From positions 124,001-188,000 of the forward strand of contig JBBIGQ010000003.1 of NCBI GenBank assembly GCA_037447455.1: a stretch of DNA of 64,000 nucleotides, read 5' to 3'. The notes under the pieces are model-generated. The model worked only from the letters and a program-made list of their open reading frames with translations. It did no database searches and was not told where the DNA came from. Position 1 is the stretch's first letter, and each line of letters begins with the position of its first letter. Source of the stretch: BPGX01 sp037447455 (lineage in GTDB: Bacteria; Bacteroidota; Bacteroidia; B-17B0; Aurantibacillaceae). This document shows positions 9,005-17,499 of this stretch, piece by piece. Position numbers and translations under genes: made by a program.

Positions 9005-9036
9005 GAGGTTAAAAAATAAAAAAGGGCATTCGCCCT
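9005..9036 (-). terminator. Rho-independent terminator of the DUF2795 gene
   Basis: On the reverse strand AGGGC-GAAT-GCCCT (9023-9036) forms a GC-rich stem with a 4-base loop. It is followed by a long T-rich run (TTTTTTATTTTTT). It lies just downstream of the DUF2795 stop and upstream of nrnA. Confidence 0.8.
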
Positions 9037-9079
9037 GTTTTTATTGGTATTTGCTTCAACTACAATTATTGACATTGGA

Positions 9080-9301
9080 TTAATATTCTTCTTCGTTAAA
9101 TAAAAAGTCGTCTTTTGAAGGATAATCAGGCCAGAGGTCTTCAATTGAGTCAAACACTTCGGTTTCGTCTTCTATTTCCTGCAGGTTTTCAATAAGTTCC
9201 AATGGTGCACCGCTTCGCATAGCATAGTCAATCAATTCTTCTTTTGTGGCTGGCCACGGAGCATCTTCTAACCAGGATGCTAATTCTAATGTCCAATACA
9301 T
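9080..9301 (-). CDS. DUF2795 family protein
   Basis: 73 residues, the full length of the highly conserved Bacteroidota version of this family. It shows the family pattern from the N-terminus (YWTLELASWLEDAPWPATK), a central DYAMRSGAPLE helix, and an acidic end with DLWPDYPSKDDFLFNEEEY. It is cytosolic and its role is unknown; the strong conservation suggests a housekeeping function. It is monocistronic, with its own terminator downstream. Confidence 0.85.
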   Translation of the reverse strand: MYWTLELASWLEDAPWPATKEELIDYAMRSGAPLELIENLQEIEDETEVFDSIEDLWPDYPSKDDFLFNEEEY

Positions 9302-9424
9302 AATTACATAATTTTTTTATTTTGGCGTCGCAAAAAAAAGAATTATTTTTTTAATATCAAAGTATTTAATTTTTTTTAAGAAAATGAGGATAGTTTCTCT
9401 GTTTCTTTGAAAAATGAATAAAAT

Positions 9425-10897
9425 TTACTTCTCTTTTATGTTTTTATTTTTATAAAGTTCAATTAAATTAAAATGATGCGGTAGTTTTTTGAAATTTTCG
9501 TATAAAGTTGATGTGTCGGATTTAAATTTGATATAATATGTTCGATTGTAATTAAGTCCTTCTACAGATATTTGTCCTATTCTTCCTAAGTAACAGATAA
9601 AAGTCCACTTTGTTTCGAAACGATAATTTTCAATAGTTATGATTTCGTGGGGTGGTAGTATTTTTGATAATTTTCTTACATCTTCTAAAAGTTCTTTATC
9701 TCTTTTAGGAGTACCTGCTAGTGAAATGGTAATTATTAGCAATAAAAAATTTAAAATGACTAAGGTTCTTGTGATTGATTTATTTGAAAATGCGGTATTG
9801 ATGTAAGACCAAATTGGAATAATAAATTGTGATGAAACAATCCCAAAAGTAATTGCAAAAAAGGGGAAAGATGTAACCATATAAAAGCCTTTTTGTACCA
9901 TGGTGAGCATTAGTGGTAAAGATCCTGATAGTCCGATAATAAAAAAGAATATACTGTATTGTTGATGTTTTTTCAAATTAGAAAGGAGAGGGGTTTGGAA
10001 TTTTTTGTAAGATAAAAATATTATCAATACACTTAGTATCAATGGAGATAGCAATTCTAATAATAGTCGATAGATTATGTAAAAATGCGAATCTGTAGTG
10101 GGTTGTTGGGTTATTCTGAAAAAAGCACGATCAATTAAATAGTGATTCATACTTTTTCGGGCATCCGGATGTTGATAGATTAAAATTGAAAGTAATATAA
10201 TTAATATAAGAATGAAAATGTATTGATAAACAATTTTCTTAAATGAAAAGGATATTGTATTTCTAAAAATTACAAAATATAATAACGGTACGAATATGGG
10301 AAATAAAGCAGGAAATCCTTTTGTCATAAATCCAGCAAGTATTGATACGGATGCTATTAGTGTCCAGAACAAGAAGTGGTTATTTGTATAAGATTTTAAA
10401 AATGAATAAACCGCCAGCAAGGTGAACATTGAAACAATGTTTTCGAGCATGTTATTTGAAAAAGACCAAAAAGTGAGAGGAATTATTCCCCAGTAAATTA
10501 AGGGTACCCATGATAGGTGTTTAAGTGAAGGTATGTTGCCAGAAATTAATATCCATATTTTATGAATGAGAAATGAATTTATGAAAAGGATGATTAAAAC
10601 GAAAAAGCGTTCTGCGAATATTGTATCGCCGAATAATTTGAAAGAAAGAGAGATGAGCCAGATGCCAAATGGCGGTTGCTCATGAAATGTGTCTAAATCA
10701 GCAATTTTTGTATCGAATTTTGGGAACCAGAATGTTCCAATTCCCTGACTTAAATTATGAGCGACTGTAGAATAGAGTGTAGCATCCAAAAACATCCCGT
10801 CCATAAAAAGCGTTGGTAATATCAATGCTCCTACAACTAAGGAAGTAAGTAACCAGCCATTTAAACTTAATCTGTTTAATTTTATAGAACCAATCAT
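9425..10897 (-). CDS. PMT/ArnT-like membrane glycosyltransferase (GT39/GT83 type)
   Basis: 490 residues with about 10-12 hydrophobic segments. The first periplasmic loop holds the acidic DGMFLDATLYSTVAHN segment, and it is followed by HEQPPFGIWL. Both are characteristic of polyprenol-phosphate-sugar dependent glycosyltransferases of the PMT/ArnT fold. It would move a sugar from an undecaprenyl-phosphate carrier to a lipid or protein on the periplasmic face. The acceptor is not deducible. It stands alone, divergent from recX. Confidence 0.75.
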   Translation of the reverse strand: MIGSIKLNRLSLNGWLLTSLVVGALILPTLFMDGMFLDATLYSTVAHNLSQGIGTFWFPKFDTKIADLDTFHEQPPFGIWLISLSFKLFGDTIFAERFFVLIILFINSFLIHKIWILISGNIPSLKHLSWVPLIYWGIIPLTFWSFSNNMLENIVSMFTLLAVYSFLKSYTNNHFLFWTLIASVSILAGFMTKGFPALFPIFVPLLYFVIFRNTISFSFKKIVYQYIFILILIILLSILIYQHPDARKSMNHYLIDRAFFRITQQPTTDSHFYIIYRLLLELLSPLILSVLIIFLSYKKFQTPLLSNLKKHQQYSIFFFIIGLSGSLPLMLTMVQKGFYMVTSFPFFAITFGIVSSQFIIPIWSYINTAFSNKSITRTLVILNFLLLIITISLAGTPKRDKELLEDVRKLSKILPPHEIITIENYRFETKWTFICYLGRIGQISVEGLNYNRTYYIKFKSDTSTLYENFKKLPHHFNLIELYKNKNIKEK

Positions 10898-10915
10898 TCT
10901 GGCATAATATTTTAA

Positions 10916-10923
10916 TACTTTTG
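10916..10923 (+). promoter_or_regulatory. Bacteroidota -7 box for recX
   Basis: TACTTTTG matches TAnnTTTG and ends 27 bases before the recX ATG at 10951. An in-frame TTG at 10921 lies inside this box and so is unlikely to be a start. No clear -33 TTTG is seen. Confidence 0.55.
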
Positions 10924-10950
10924 CAAAAGTATTTATATTTATTTAGTGTA

Positions 10951-11406
10951 ATGGAAGAAATTATTTCCAAAATTTCTAAGTGGTGTGCTTATCAGGAACG
11001 CTCGGAATTTCAGGTAAGACAAAAGTTAGAAGAATGGAATGTAAAAGAAAACGACATAGAAAAAATACTGAAATATCTGAGAGAGGAAAATTACCTGAAT
11101 GAAGTTCGATTTTTACAAGCGTTTATTAACGGAAAATTGTCTAAAAAATGGGGATTGGAGAAAATCAAGTTTCATTTGAAGCAAAAACATCATATTTCAG
11201 AATCAAAGATTAATGAAGTGTTGCAACATATTGAATCATCTGATTATCTTGATACTTTGAAGAATTTGATTGCCAAAAAAATTCATCAAATACAGCAAAA
11301 AGAACAAGATAAAATGATTGTTAAGAAAAAAATCATCAACTTTGCACTTTCAAAAGGGTATAGTTTACAGGATATTTATTCTGTTATACAGGAATTAAAA
11401 CTTTAA
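10951..11406 (+). CDS. recX: Regulatory protein RecX
   Basis: 151 residues with the three-helix repeat pattern of RecX. The first repeat has CAYQERSEFQVRQKLEEW, the second EENYLNEVRFLQAFINGKLSKKWGLEKIKFHLKQK, and the third covers KKKIINFALSKGYSLQDIYSV. RecX binds along the RecA filament groove and limits RecA recombinase activity. The ATG at 10951 is preferred because the upstream TTG lies in the promoter box. It is followed after one base by the SDR gene, so recX, SDR and gldD form one operon. Confidence 0.9.
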   Translation: MEEIISKISKWCAYQERSEFQVRQKLEEWNVKENDIEKILKYLREENYLNEVRFLQAFINGKLSKKWGLEKIKFHLKQKHHISESKINEVLQHIESSDYLDTLKNLIAKKIHQIQQKEQDKMIVKKKIINFALSKGYSLQDIYSVIQELKL

Positions 11407-11407
11407 T

Positions 11408-12196
11408 ATGCAAATACAATTACAAGGCAAAAGAGCGTTTGTGTGTGGTGCTACACAAGGTATTGGCAAGGCCATTGCATTGCAATTTGCAAAATCTGGC
11501 GCATCTGTAACCATTTGTGCCCGAAATGAAAGCGCACTAAAACAAGTCATTAATGAATTAGATAAATCCTTTCACCAGGAGCATTCTTATTTATGTGCCG
11601 ATTTTTCAAAACCAGAAGAGTTGAAAAAATTATTGGAAGCATATAATCGGAATTTTCCAGTCGTACATATACTTGTCAATAATACTGGTGGTCCGGTGCC
11701 CGGTAGCATCATCAATGCACAAATTCAGGAATTCGTCAATGCTTTTCAGATGCATTTGATTTGTAATCATATTTTGGTACAAAACTTTTTACCGGCTATG
11801 AAAAACGCCCAATACGGTCGTATTATTAACATTATTTCGACATCCGTAAAACAACCATTGCCCAATTTGGGAGTATCTAATACGATTCGTGCGGCAGTGG
11901 CAAATTGGGCTAAAACACTTGCCAATGAAGTGGCACAATATGGAATAACGGTGAACAATATCTTGCCGGGGGCGACAAAGACACAGCGATTGGCACAAAT
12001 TATACAACAAAAGTCGCAACGAACGAATGTGCCGATTGCTCAGATTGAACAGGAAATGCAAAACGAAATACCAATGAAACGTTTCGGATGGCTAGAAGAA
12101 CCTGCTTATTTAGCGACATTTCTGGCATCGCCGTATGCGGCATACATCACGGGAGTAAACATACAGGTAGATGGTGGAAGAACATCTTGTTTGTAA
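11408..12196 (+). CDS. SDR family protein with altered catalytic Tyr/Lys
   Basis: 262 residues, cytosolic Rossmann fold of the short-chain dehydrogenase family. The cofactor loop is GATQGIG (14-20), the NNTGG strand (91-95) is the variant NNAG motif, and the catalytic serine position is Ser144. The expected YxxxK reads S157-N-T-I-R161, so both tyrosine and lysine are replaced, at the normal 13-residue spacing from Ser144. This is seen in a FabG-like subgroup that departs from the SDR catalytic tetrad. The N-terminal cofactor site looks intact. Annotation as 3-oxoacyl-ACP reductase would be misleading. Gene order is recX-SDR-gldD. Confidence 0.8.
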   Translation: MQIQLQGKRAFVCGATQGIGKAIALQFAKSGASVTICARNESALKQVINELDKSFHQEHSYLCADFSKPEELKKLLEAYNRNFPVVHILVNNTGGPVPGSIINAQIQEFVNAFQMHLICNHILVQNFLPAMKNAQYGRIINIISTSVKQPLPNLGVSNTIRAAVANWAKTLANEVAQYGITVNNILPGATKTQRLAQIIQQKSQRTNVPIAQIEQEMQNEIPMKRFGWLEEPAYLATFLASPYAAYITGVNIQVDGGRTSCL

Positions 12197-12200
12197 GTTT

Positions 12201-12818
12201 ATGAAAAAGTTTTTGACAATATTTTTTGTAATGACTCTTACCTACTGTGTCACATCTTGTATGGATGATGAAGAGGATGTATATACGCCCAAGCCACGTG
12301 GTTATTATCGCATTGCCTTTCCGCCAAAAGCGTATCAATGGTATGATTCAATCTGTCCATTTAAGTTTGAATATCCTGAGTATGGAAAAATAGAAAAAGA
12401 CAAACATCCGTTAGCAGAGCCCTGTTGGATAAATGTAGAGTTCCCTTATTTCAAGGCTACTTTGCATTTAAGTTATAAAAACATGAAAGGTAAAAAAATG
12501 GCAGATTTGATTGAAGATAGCAGAGAATTAGCCATTAAGCATCAGATTAAATCTACTGGAATGGAAGAGACGGTGATATTAAGAGATAGTGTAAAAGTAT
12601 ATGGATTAATTTATGATATAGAAGGAAACACAGCATCATCCCTACAGTTTTATGTGACAGATAGTACTGATCATTTTATTAGAGGAGCATTGTATTTTAA
12701 TATAAGACCTAATATAGATTCGGTAAAAATTGTTTTACAATATCTGCGTGAAGATGTGTTGCATTTTATCAGAACCATACAATGGAAAGAGTTAGCCGGC
12801 AATAAAAACACAAATTAA
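12201..12818 (+). CDS. gldD: Gliding motility lipoprotein GldD
   Basis: 205 residues from the ATG at 12201, which lies four bases after the SDR stop. The signal peptide ends in a lipobox-like VTSC, giving a lipidated Cys20 followed by acidic MDDEED. The body has the GldD pattern: PKPRGYYRIAFP near the N-terminus, then CPFKFEYPEY, CWINVEFPYFKATLHLSYK and the C-terminal YLREDVLHFIRTIQWK. GldD is a lipoprotein required for gliding and type IX secretion in Flavobacterium. In non-gliding relatives its role is less clear. Its frequent partner gldE is not next to it here. Confidence 0.9.
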   Translation: MKKFLTIFFVMTLTYCVTSCMDDEEDVYTPKPRGYYRIAFPPKAYQWYDSICPFKFEYPEYGKIEKDKHPLAEPCWINVEFPYFKATLHLSYKNMKGKKMADLIEDSRELAIKHQIKSTGMEETVILRDSVKVYGLIYDIEGNTASSLQFYVTDSTDHFIRGALYFNIRPNIDSVKIVLQYLREDVLHFIRTIQWKELAGNKNTN

Positions 12819-12919
12819 TCTCTTCTCGTTTTCCACATTGCTTTGTTTATATTTTATTCACTGTGCATTAATCCGGCTGTCAGATAGTATATAACTTTAA
12901 CGCATTAAATTTTTAAAAA

Positions 12920-14902
12920 ATGAATAACATCAACGAGTTAAATAAAGAAATTAATCATTTAAAGAGACAATTGGCGGAGTTAAGAAATTATACCATTGTT
13001 TTAGAAGATGAAAAAGAAAGTTTGAAAGTGCGCAATGATTATGCTAATGCCCAAGTTACTATCTTAAAAAAGGAGAAAGAAAATTTAAATAAAGAAATTG
13101 ATAAACTGAAAAATGAAATAGATATTCTTAAAAACAACTTTAATTCAGAAACATTGAAAATAGAAGAACTCTATGTTGAAAATGAGTTTTTGAAAAAAGA
13201 ATTAAAACACTCTCAACATTTACACGAAAATGAAAAACTAAAAATTAAATCAGAATTAAACGAGAAAATTAAACAACTTGAGAAACAACTTGAAGATGAA
13301 AAAAAAAAATTACAAGAAAAATATCAGACAGAAATTGAAGAATATAAAAATAAGTTGTCTGTTTTAGAAAGCAGTATTCAATCCGTTACAGATTCCTTAC
13401 ATCAGGAATATCTTTCAAGAGTAAATCAACTCAATGAAAATCATCAAAAAACAATAAAAGAATATCAATCCACTATTGAGCAAATTAAAGAAGAAAGCGA
13501 ACAAAAATTAATTCAATTAAAATTAGAAAAAGAATCACACGAAGAACAAATTAAACATCAGTTTCAAAATATTATAGAACAATTAGAACATCAGTTGGAT
13601 AAAAAAGAAAAAGAGATCCAAACAAAATACGAAACTAAAATTAAAGATCTTGAAAAGGTAATACTTGAAAACAATCAAAATCTGGAAAAAATAAAAAGTG
13701 AAAATGAAGATTTGCAAAAAATAATTTCTGAAAAAAACAAGGAATATAGTCAGTTGGAAACCATCAAAAAAGATCTGGAACAAAAAATTGAGCACTATAT
13801 ATCATCGCAAACTGTGTCTGAAGAAAAAATAAATGATTTAACAGAATCTTTGCATGAAAAAGATGAGATTATAAAGGAATATACAGAACTAATAGAATAT
13901 GAAAAAAACACTAACAGCACCCTGACAAATGAAAACCAACTTTTACAAAGTCAGGTGGATATTTTATTATCCAAAGTTGAACATTTGGAAAAAAACATGG
14001 TGGTCAAAAGCTTAGATACGAATATGTATGTAGAGAAAAAAATATATGAAGAATTGACACATCAGTTACAGAAATTCACTGAAGAGAATCAGCACCTGCA
14101 CTCTACAATCCAGGAACAAGAGCAGCAAATTCACTCGTTACAAAGAGAATTAGAGCAGCATTTACAAGAACAAAACACATACTATCAAATAGCCCCGAAA
14201 TTAGAAAAATTAGAATCTGAAAAAAACTCTTATGTTGAAGAACTGCAAAAAATACTGAACGAAAAAAACGCACTATCAGAAGAACAAAATTTATTGAAAA
14301 ACGAAATACAATTCTTAAAAAACAGATTACAGGAATTAGAAGAAACAGAAAGCATCAACCAAACATTAGAAGAACAAGTGATCCATTTACAATCTATGTT
14401 AGATACTATAAAAGCAGAGCAGAAAGAATACAAAGAGAAAAATCAAAATATGTACGATGAGCTTCTGCAGGAATACCATATTCTACTTACAGAAAGTGAA
14501 CGCTTACAATCGGATATAGAAAACGCACATCAGCAAATTCAGATTTTACAGGACGAACTTGCAGAAACACATACCAAACAAAACGACCGAATAGAAGAAT
14601 ACAAATGTATTATTTCAGAAAACCAGCAACAATTAGAATCCCTTCAAAAAATAAACGACTACTTGAAAAATGAAACCCTCAATCTATTAGACACACAAGA
14701 TATTTTAATTGCTTCACTTAACAAAATTCAGGAAACCTTAAAAAACATTTATGCTCCTGAAAATCAAGAAATTAACATAAGTAATTTGGATACCGACAGA
14801 AAAAACACTATTTTTGCCAACACATATCACAAAGCACTTTTAAACTCATTGAACGAATTAAACACGCATTTGCAATCCAATTTAAATGAAAAACTCTCCT
14901 AA
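12920..14902 (+). CDS. Long coiled-coil protein upstream of rny
   Basis: 660 residues, almost entirely predicted coiled coil. It is dominated by Lys, Glu, Gln, Leu and Asn in heptad-like runs from about residue 3 to 610, and ends in a short non-coiled tail (about 625-660). There is no signal peptide, membrane segment or nucleotide motif, so it is probably a cytosolic elongated dimer, structural or scaffolding. It does not match a named family by eye. A small coiled-coil protein and ZapA often precede rny in Bacteroidota. This gene may be a greatly lengthened equivalent of that small protein, and no ZapA is seen. It is separated from rny by ~250 noncoding bases. Confidence 0.8.
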   Translation: MNNINELNKEINHLKRQLAELRNYTIVLEDEKESLKVRNDYANAQVTILKKEKENLNKEIDKLKNEIDILKNNFNSETLKIEELYVENEFLKKELKHSQHLHENEKLKIKSELNEKIKQLEKQLEDEKKKLQEKYQTEIEEYKNKLSVLESSIQSVTDSLHQEYLSRVNQLNENHQKTIKEYQSTIEQIKEESEQKLIQLKLEKESHEEQIKHQFQNIIEQLEHQLDKKEKEIQTKYETKIKDLEKVILENNQNLEKIKSENEDLQKIISEKNKEYSQLETIKKDLEQKIEHYISSQTVSEEKINDLTESLHEKDEIIKEYTELIEYEKNTNSTLTNENQLLQSQVDILLSKVEHLEKNMVVKSLDTNMYVEKKIYEELTHQLQKFTEENQHLHSTIQEQEQQIHSLQRELEQHLQEQNTYYQIAPKLEKLESEKNSYVEELQKILNEKNALSEEQNLLKNEIQFLKNRLQELEETESINQTLEEQVIHLQSMLDTIKAEQKEYKEKNQNMYDELLQEYHILLTESERLQSDIENAHQQIQILQDELAETHTKQNDRIEEYKCIISENQQQLESLQKINDYLKNETLNLLDTQDILIASLNKIQETLKNIYAPENQEINISNLDTDRKNTIFANTYHKALLNSLNELNTHLQSNLNEKLS

Positions 14903-14943
14903 AATATACACTCAGCTACTCTTCACATATACTTTGTTTATAT

Positions 14944-15136
14944 GGAATAGATTCCGGAAGAGTTTTTTGCTCCAACCCACTTCTCCTCACACCTTTTTAC
15001 TGAATTATTGCCATTACAATAATCACTATAATAGATACCCTGTATCTGTTTCAAAGAAATCTGTTTATTTATTTCATTGGGACTAGTGTGCGTTTAATTT
15101 GTTCCTGAGTTTTTAAGTGTTTCTTACTTCTATTCA
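14944..15136 (+). ncRNA. Candidate structured RNA (6S-like shape) between coiled-coil gene and rny
   Basis: The 249-base gap holds an element of about 190 nt whose ends can pair. GAATAGA (14945-14951) pairs with TCTATTC (15129-15135), and AAGAG (14958-14962) with TTCTT (15121-15125). Large unpaired stretches follow, and then CACAC (14988-14992) pairs with GTGTG (15086-15090). Inside are two clean hairpins: ATTATTG with CAATAAT around 15003-15022, and AGATAC with GTATCT around 15032-15046. A rod with a central bubble and this length resembles 6S RNA. The identification is tentative: it rests on shape and location only and no conserved core sequence was checked. Confidence 0.3.
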
Positions 15137-15151
15137 CAAAAACTAAATCGT

Positions 15152-16708
15152 ATGATAAGTATCATTCTTGCCCTTATATTTATTATAGTGGCACTTATAG
15201 CAGGCATTTTTACGGGCTTTTACATTGCCAATTCCCGCTTAAACAAAAACCTACAAATTCAAAAAGAAAATATCCTGAAAGAGGCAGAAATCAAAGCAGA
15301 AGCCGTTAAACAACAAAAAATTCTGGAAACTAAAGAACGGATCCTTCAACTTAAAGAAGAACACGACAAAAAAGTACAAGAAAGAAATCAGCAGATTGCT
15401 CAATTAGAAAATAAACTAAAAGCAAAAGACAGCGAACTTTCTAAAAAAATTGAAGAATACAATCGTAAAGAAAAAGAATTAGAAACACTGAAAAATCAGG
15501 CCAAACAGCAAATAGAATTGTATCAACATAAGTTGGAAGATGTAGAGAAAAAACAAAAACAACAAATTGAAATATTAGAGAGAATTGCAGGATTAAGTGC
15601 CGAAGAAGCCAAAGCCAAACTCATTGAAAGCATTAAAGACGAAGCCAAAACACAGGCAATGTCTTATATTAAAGAAATTACCGAAGAAGCCAAAATGACC
15701 GCTAATAAAGAAGCCAAAAAAATAGTCGTACAAACCATCCAGCGCATCGCCACTGAAACGGCAATAGAAAATTCTATTTCTGTTTTCCACATTGAAAACG
15801 AAGAAATGAAAGGACGAATTATCGGACGCGAAGGGCGTAACATCCGCACTTTGGAAGCCCTGACCGGCGTGGAAATTATCATAGATGACACACCCGATGC
15901 CATCACACTTTCCTGCTTTGATTCTGTGAGAAGAGAAATTGCCAGATTAGCCCTGCACCAGTTAGTAACAGACGGACGTATCCATCCTGGCAGAATAGAA
16001 GAAGTCGTAGAAAAAACTAAAAAACTTGTTGAAGAAGAAATTATTGAAGTGGGTAAGCGTACGTGCATAGACCTTGGCATTCACGGATTACATCCTGAGT
16101 TGATACGAATGGTAGGAAGAATGAAATACCGTTCGTCTTATGGACAAAATTTATTACAGCACTCCAGAGAAGTGGCCAACCTCTGTGCGGTGATGGCCGC
16201 AGAATTAGGACAGAATCCCAAAATAGCCAAACGCGCCGGACTCTTGCATGATATTGGAAAAGTACCCGATGAAGAATCCGAATTACCGCACGCTATTTTA
16301 GGAATGAAATTAGCAGAAAAATACAAAGAACGTCCCGAAGTCGTGAACGCGATTGGTGCCCACCACGATGAAGTAGAAATGCTGACTTTATATGCCCCTA
16401 TTGTCCAGGTCTGTGATGCTATCAGCGGTGCAAGACCAGGAGCAAGAAGAGAAATTGCTGAACAATATATTAAACGTTTGAACGATCTTGAAAATTTGGC
16501 TTTGAGTTATGAGGGCGTAGAAAAATCATACGCGATTCAAGCCGGAAGAGAATTGCGGGTAATTGTAGCGGCGGATAAACTAACCGACAAACAAGCCGAA
16601 GAATTGGCCTTTACACTTTCTCAACGTATTCAAAACGAAATGACTTACCCCGGACAGGTGAAGGTTACTGTTATCCGTGAAGTAAGAGCCAGTGCTGTTG
16701 CACGATAA
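15152..16708 (+). CDS. rny: Ribonuclease Y
   Basis: 518 residues, the standard RNase Y length. The N-terminal membrane anchor is about 3-26, a charged coiled coil spans about 30-190, and the KH domain contains MKGRIIGREGRNIRTLE near residue 214. The HD domain has HSREVANL, the metal motif HDIGK at 366-370, and HHDE further on. It is a membrane-anchored endoribonuclease that starts mRNA decay and may recruit a degradosome. The gene ends in a strong bidirectional hairpin terminator. The 5' flank holds a possible structured RNA. Confidence 0.95.
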   Translation: MISIILALIFIIVALIAGIFTGFYIANSRLNKNLQIQKENILKEAEIKAEAVKQQKILETKERILQLKEEHDKKVQERNQQIAQLENKLKAKDSELSKKIEEYNRKEKELETLKNQAKQQIELYQHKLEDVEKKQKQQIEILERIAGLSAEEAKAKLIESIKDEAKTQAMSYIKEITEEAKMTANKEAKKIVVQTIQRIATETAIENSISVFHIENEEMKGRIIGREGRNIRTLEALTGVEIIIDDTPDAITLSCFDSVRREIARLALHQLVTDGRIHPGRIEEVVEKTKKLVEEEIIEVGKRTCIDLGIHGLHPELIRMVGRMKYRSSYGQNLLQHSREVANLCAVMAAELGQNPKIAKRAGLLHDIGKVPDEESELPHAILGMKLAEKYKERPEVVNAIGAHHDEVEMLTLYAPIVQVCDAISGARPGARREIAEQYIKRLNDLENLALSYEGVEKSYAIQAGRELRVIVAADKLTDKQAEELAFTLSQRIQNEMTYPGQVKVTVIREVRASAVAR

Positions 16709-16710
16709 AA

Positions 16711-16740
16711 TAAAGCCCTTCTTAAAAAAGAAGGGCTTTA
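16711..16740. terminator. Bidirectional terminator between rny and the small-lipoprotein cluster
   Basis: TAAAGCCCTTCTT (711-723 of the 16-kb block) and AAGAAGGGCTTTA (728-740) form a perfect 13-bp stem with an AAAA loop. A/T-rich flanks on both sides allow termination of rny from the left and of the lipoprotein genes from the right. Confidence 0.85.
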
Positions 16741-16768
16741 TGGAATAGGGTATCGGAAGAGTAAAAAA

Positions 16769-16972
16769 TTACTTCAAAGAGCAATTTGTCTCAACGCTTA
16801 TATTATTTATTGTGTATTTATAGCTGAAACAATTGGCAAGTGCTTGTCTTTTGGTGGCACTTTTGATAGTGAATTTGCTTGTTCCGGATGGATCTGTGCA
16901 TTCACAGGTATAATCCTTTTTGCAGGCACTGAATAGACCCGCTACTGCAATTAAAACAATAAGTTTTTTCAT
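16769..16972 (-). CDS. Small CKKD-type lipoprotein, copy 1
   Basis: 67 residues. The signal peptide ends in FSAC with lipidated Cys17, followed by KKDYTCECT. The mature part is about 50 residues with four more cysteines: C23, C25, one in ANCFSYKY and one in the C-terminal NCSLK, enough for two disulfides. The lack of acidic residues at +2 and the KKD start resemble Bacteroidota outer lipoproteins. Function unknown. It is the last of three tandem paralogues; its signal-peptide DNA is nearly identical to that of copy 2, so the duplication is recent. Confidence 0.75.
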   Translation of the reverse strand: MKKLIVLIAVAGLFSACKKDYTCECTDPSGTSKFTIKSATKRQALANCFSYKYTINNISVETNCSLK

Positions 16973-16993
16973 AGTTTTAGTTTTTTTGTATAG

Positions 16994-17209
16994 TTATTTT
17001 AATGAGCAAGTTTTTGTAACAGTTACACCACTGCTTTCATATGTTGTACTTACACAGTTGACTTTGGCTCTGTCTTTGGTAACTCCTTTAATAACATATT
17101 TATCGGTTGAGCTAAAGCTGCCAACTGTAGTTGTACATTCGCAGGTGTAGTCCTTTTTGCAGGCACTAAAAAATGCGCTGATAGCAATTAAAACAATGAT
17201 TTTTTTCAT
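16994..17209 (-). CDS. Small CKKD-type lipoprotein, copy 2
   Basis: 71 residues with the same plan as copy 1: signal peptide ending FSAC (Cys17), then KKDYTCECT, a Ser/Thr-rich middle, VNCVST, and a C-terminal TCSLK. The four non-lipidated cysteines are at equivalent places. The middle differs in length and sequence from copy 1 while the ends are conserved, as if the exposed face varies. It lies 21 bases upstream of copy 1 and 23 bases downstream of copy 3, so the three are probably one transcript. Confidence 0.75.
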   Translation of the reverse strand: MKKIIVLIAISAFFSACKKDYTCECTTTVGSFSSTDKYVIKGVTKDRAKVNCVSTTYESSGVTVTKTCSLK

Positions 17210-17232
17210 AGCGATGTTTTTTAGGTTAATGA

Positions 17233-17463
17233 TTATTTTAATTTACAATCATCTGTAGATGATACATTTCCATTACTATCATAGTACACTTTGGATACGC
17301 AAACATCTTTGGCTTGGTTTTCAGTAACATTCACCAAAGTGACAGATGTAGTGGTAGAGTTCCCTCCAGATGTAGAAGTGCATTCGCACACTCTGTCTTT
17401 TTTACACGATGAAGCAAAAATAAATGCTCCACCAATGATCATTAAAAGAGTAATTTTCTTCAT
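17233..17463 (-). CDS. Small CKKD-type lipoprotein, copy 3
   Basis: 76 residues, the most diverged of the three. The signal peptide ends ASSC (Cys20), then KKDRVCECT, a Gly/Ser/Thr-rich stretch, KDVCVSKVYY, and the C-terminal DCKLK. The five-cysteine frame (one lipidated and four others) is kept. It is the first gene of the tandem array in the direction of transcription, downstream of the threonylcarbamoyl-AMP synthase gene. Its role is unknown, and nothing in the neighbourhood indicates a partner. Confidence 0.75.
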   Translation of the reverse strand: MKKITLLMIIGGAFIFASSCKKDRVCECTSTSGGNSTTTSVTLVNVTENQAKDVCVSKVYYDSNGNVSSTDDCKLK

Positions 17464-17499
17464 AGTAGTATATTTTGGGACAAATGTAATAATTATATT

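Noticed and set aside
14886..15086. 66-codon ORF starting at the end of the coiled-coil gene and covering the putative RNA region
   Set aside because: Its composition is atypical, it overlaps the coiled-coil gene by 17 bases, and it shows no recognisable family. It is a small possibility that it is real, but the region's pairing capacity favours noncoding DNA or RNA.
15664..16080. 138-codon reverse ORF inside rny
   Set aside because: Antisense shadow of the strongly conserved RNase Y coding frame, with no family resemblance of its own.
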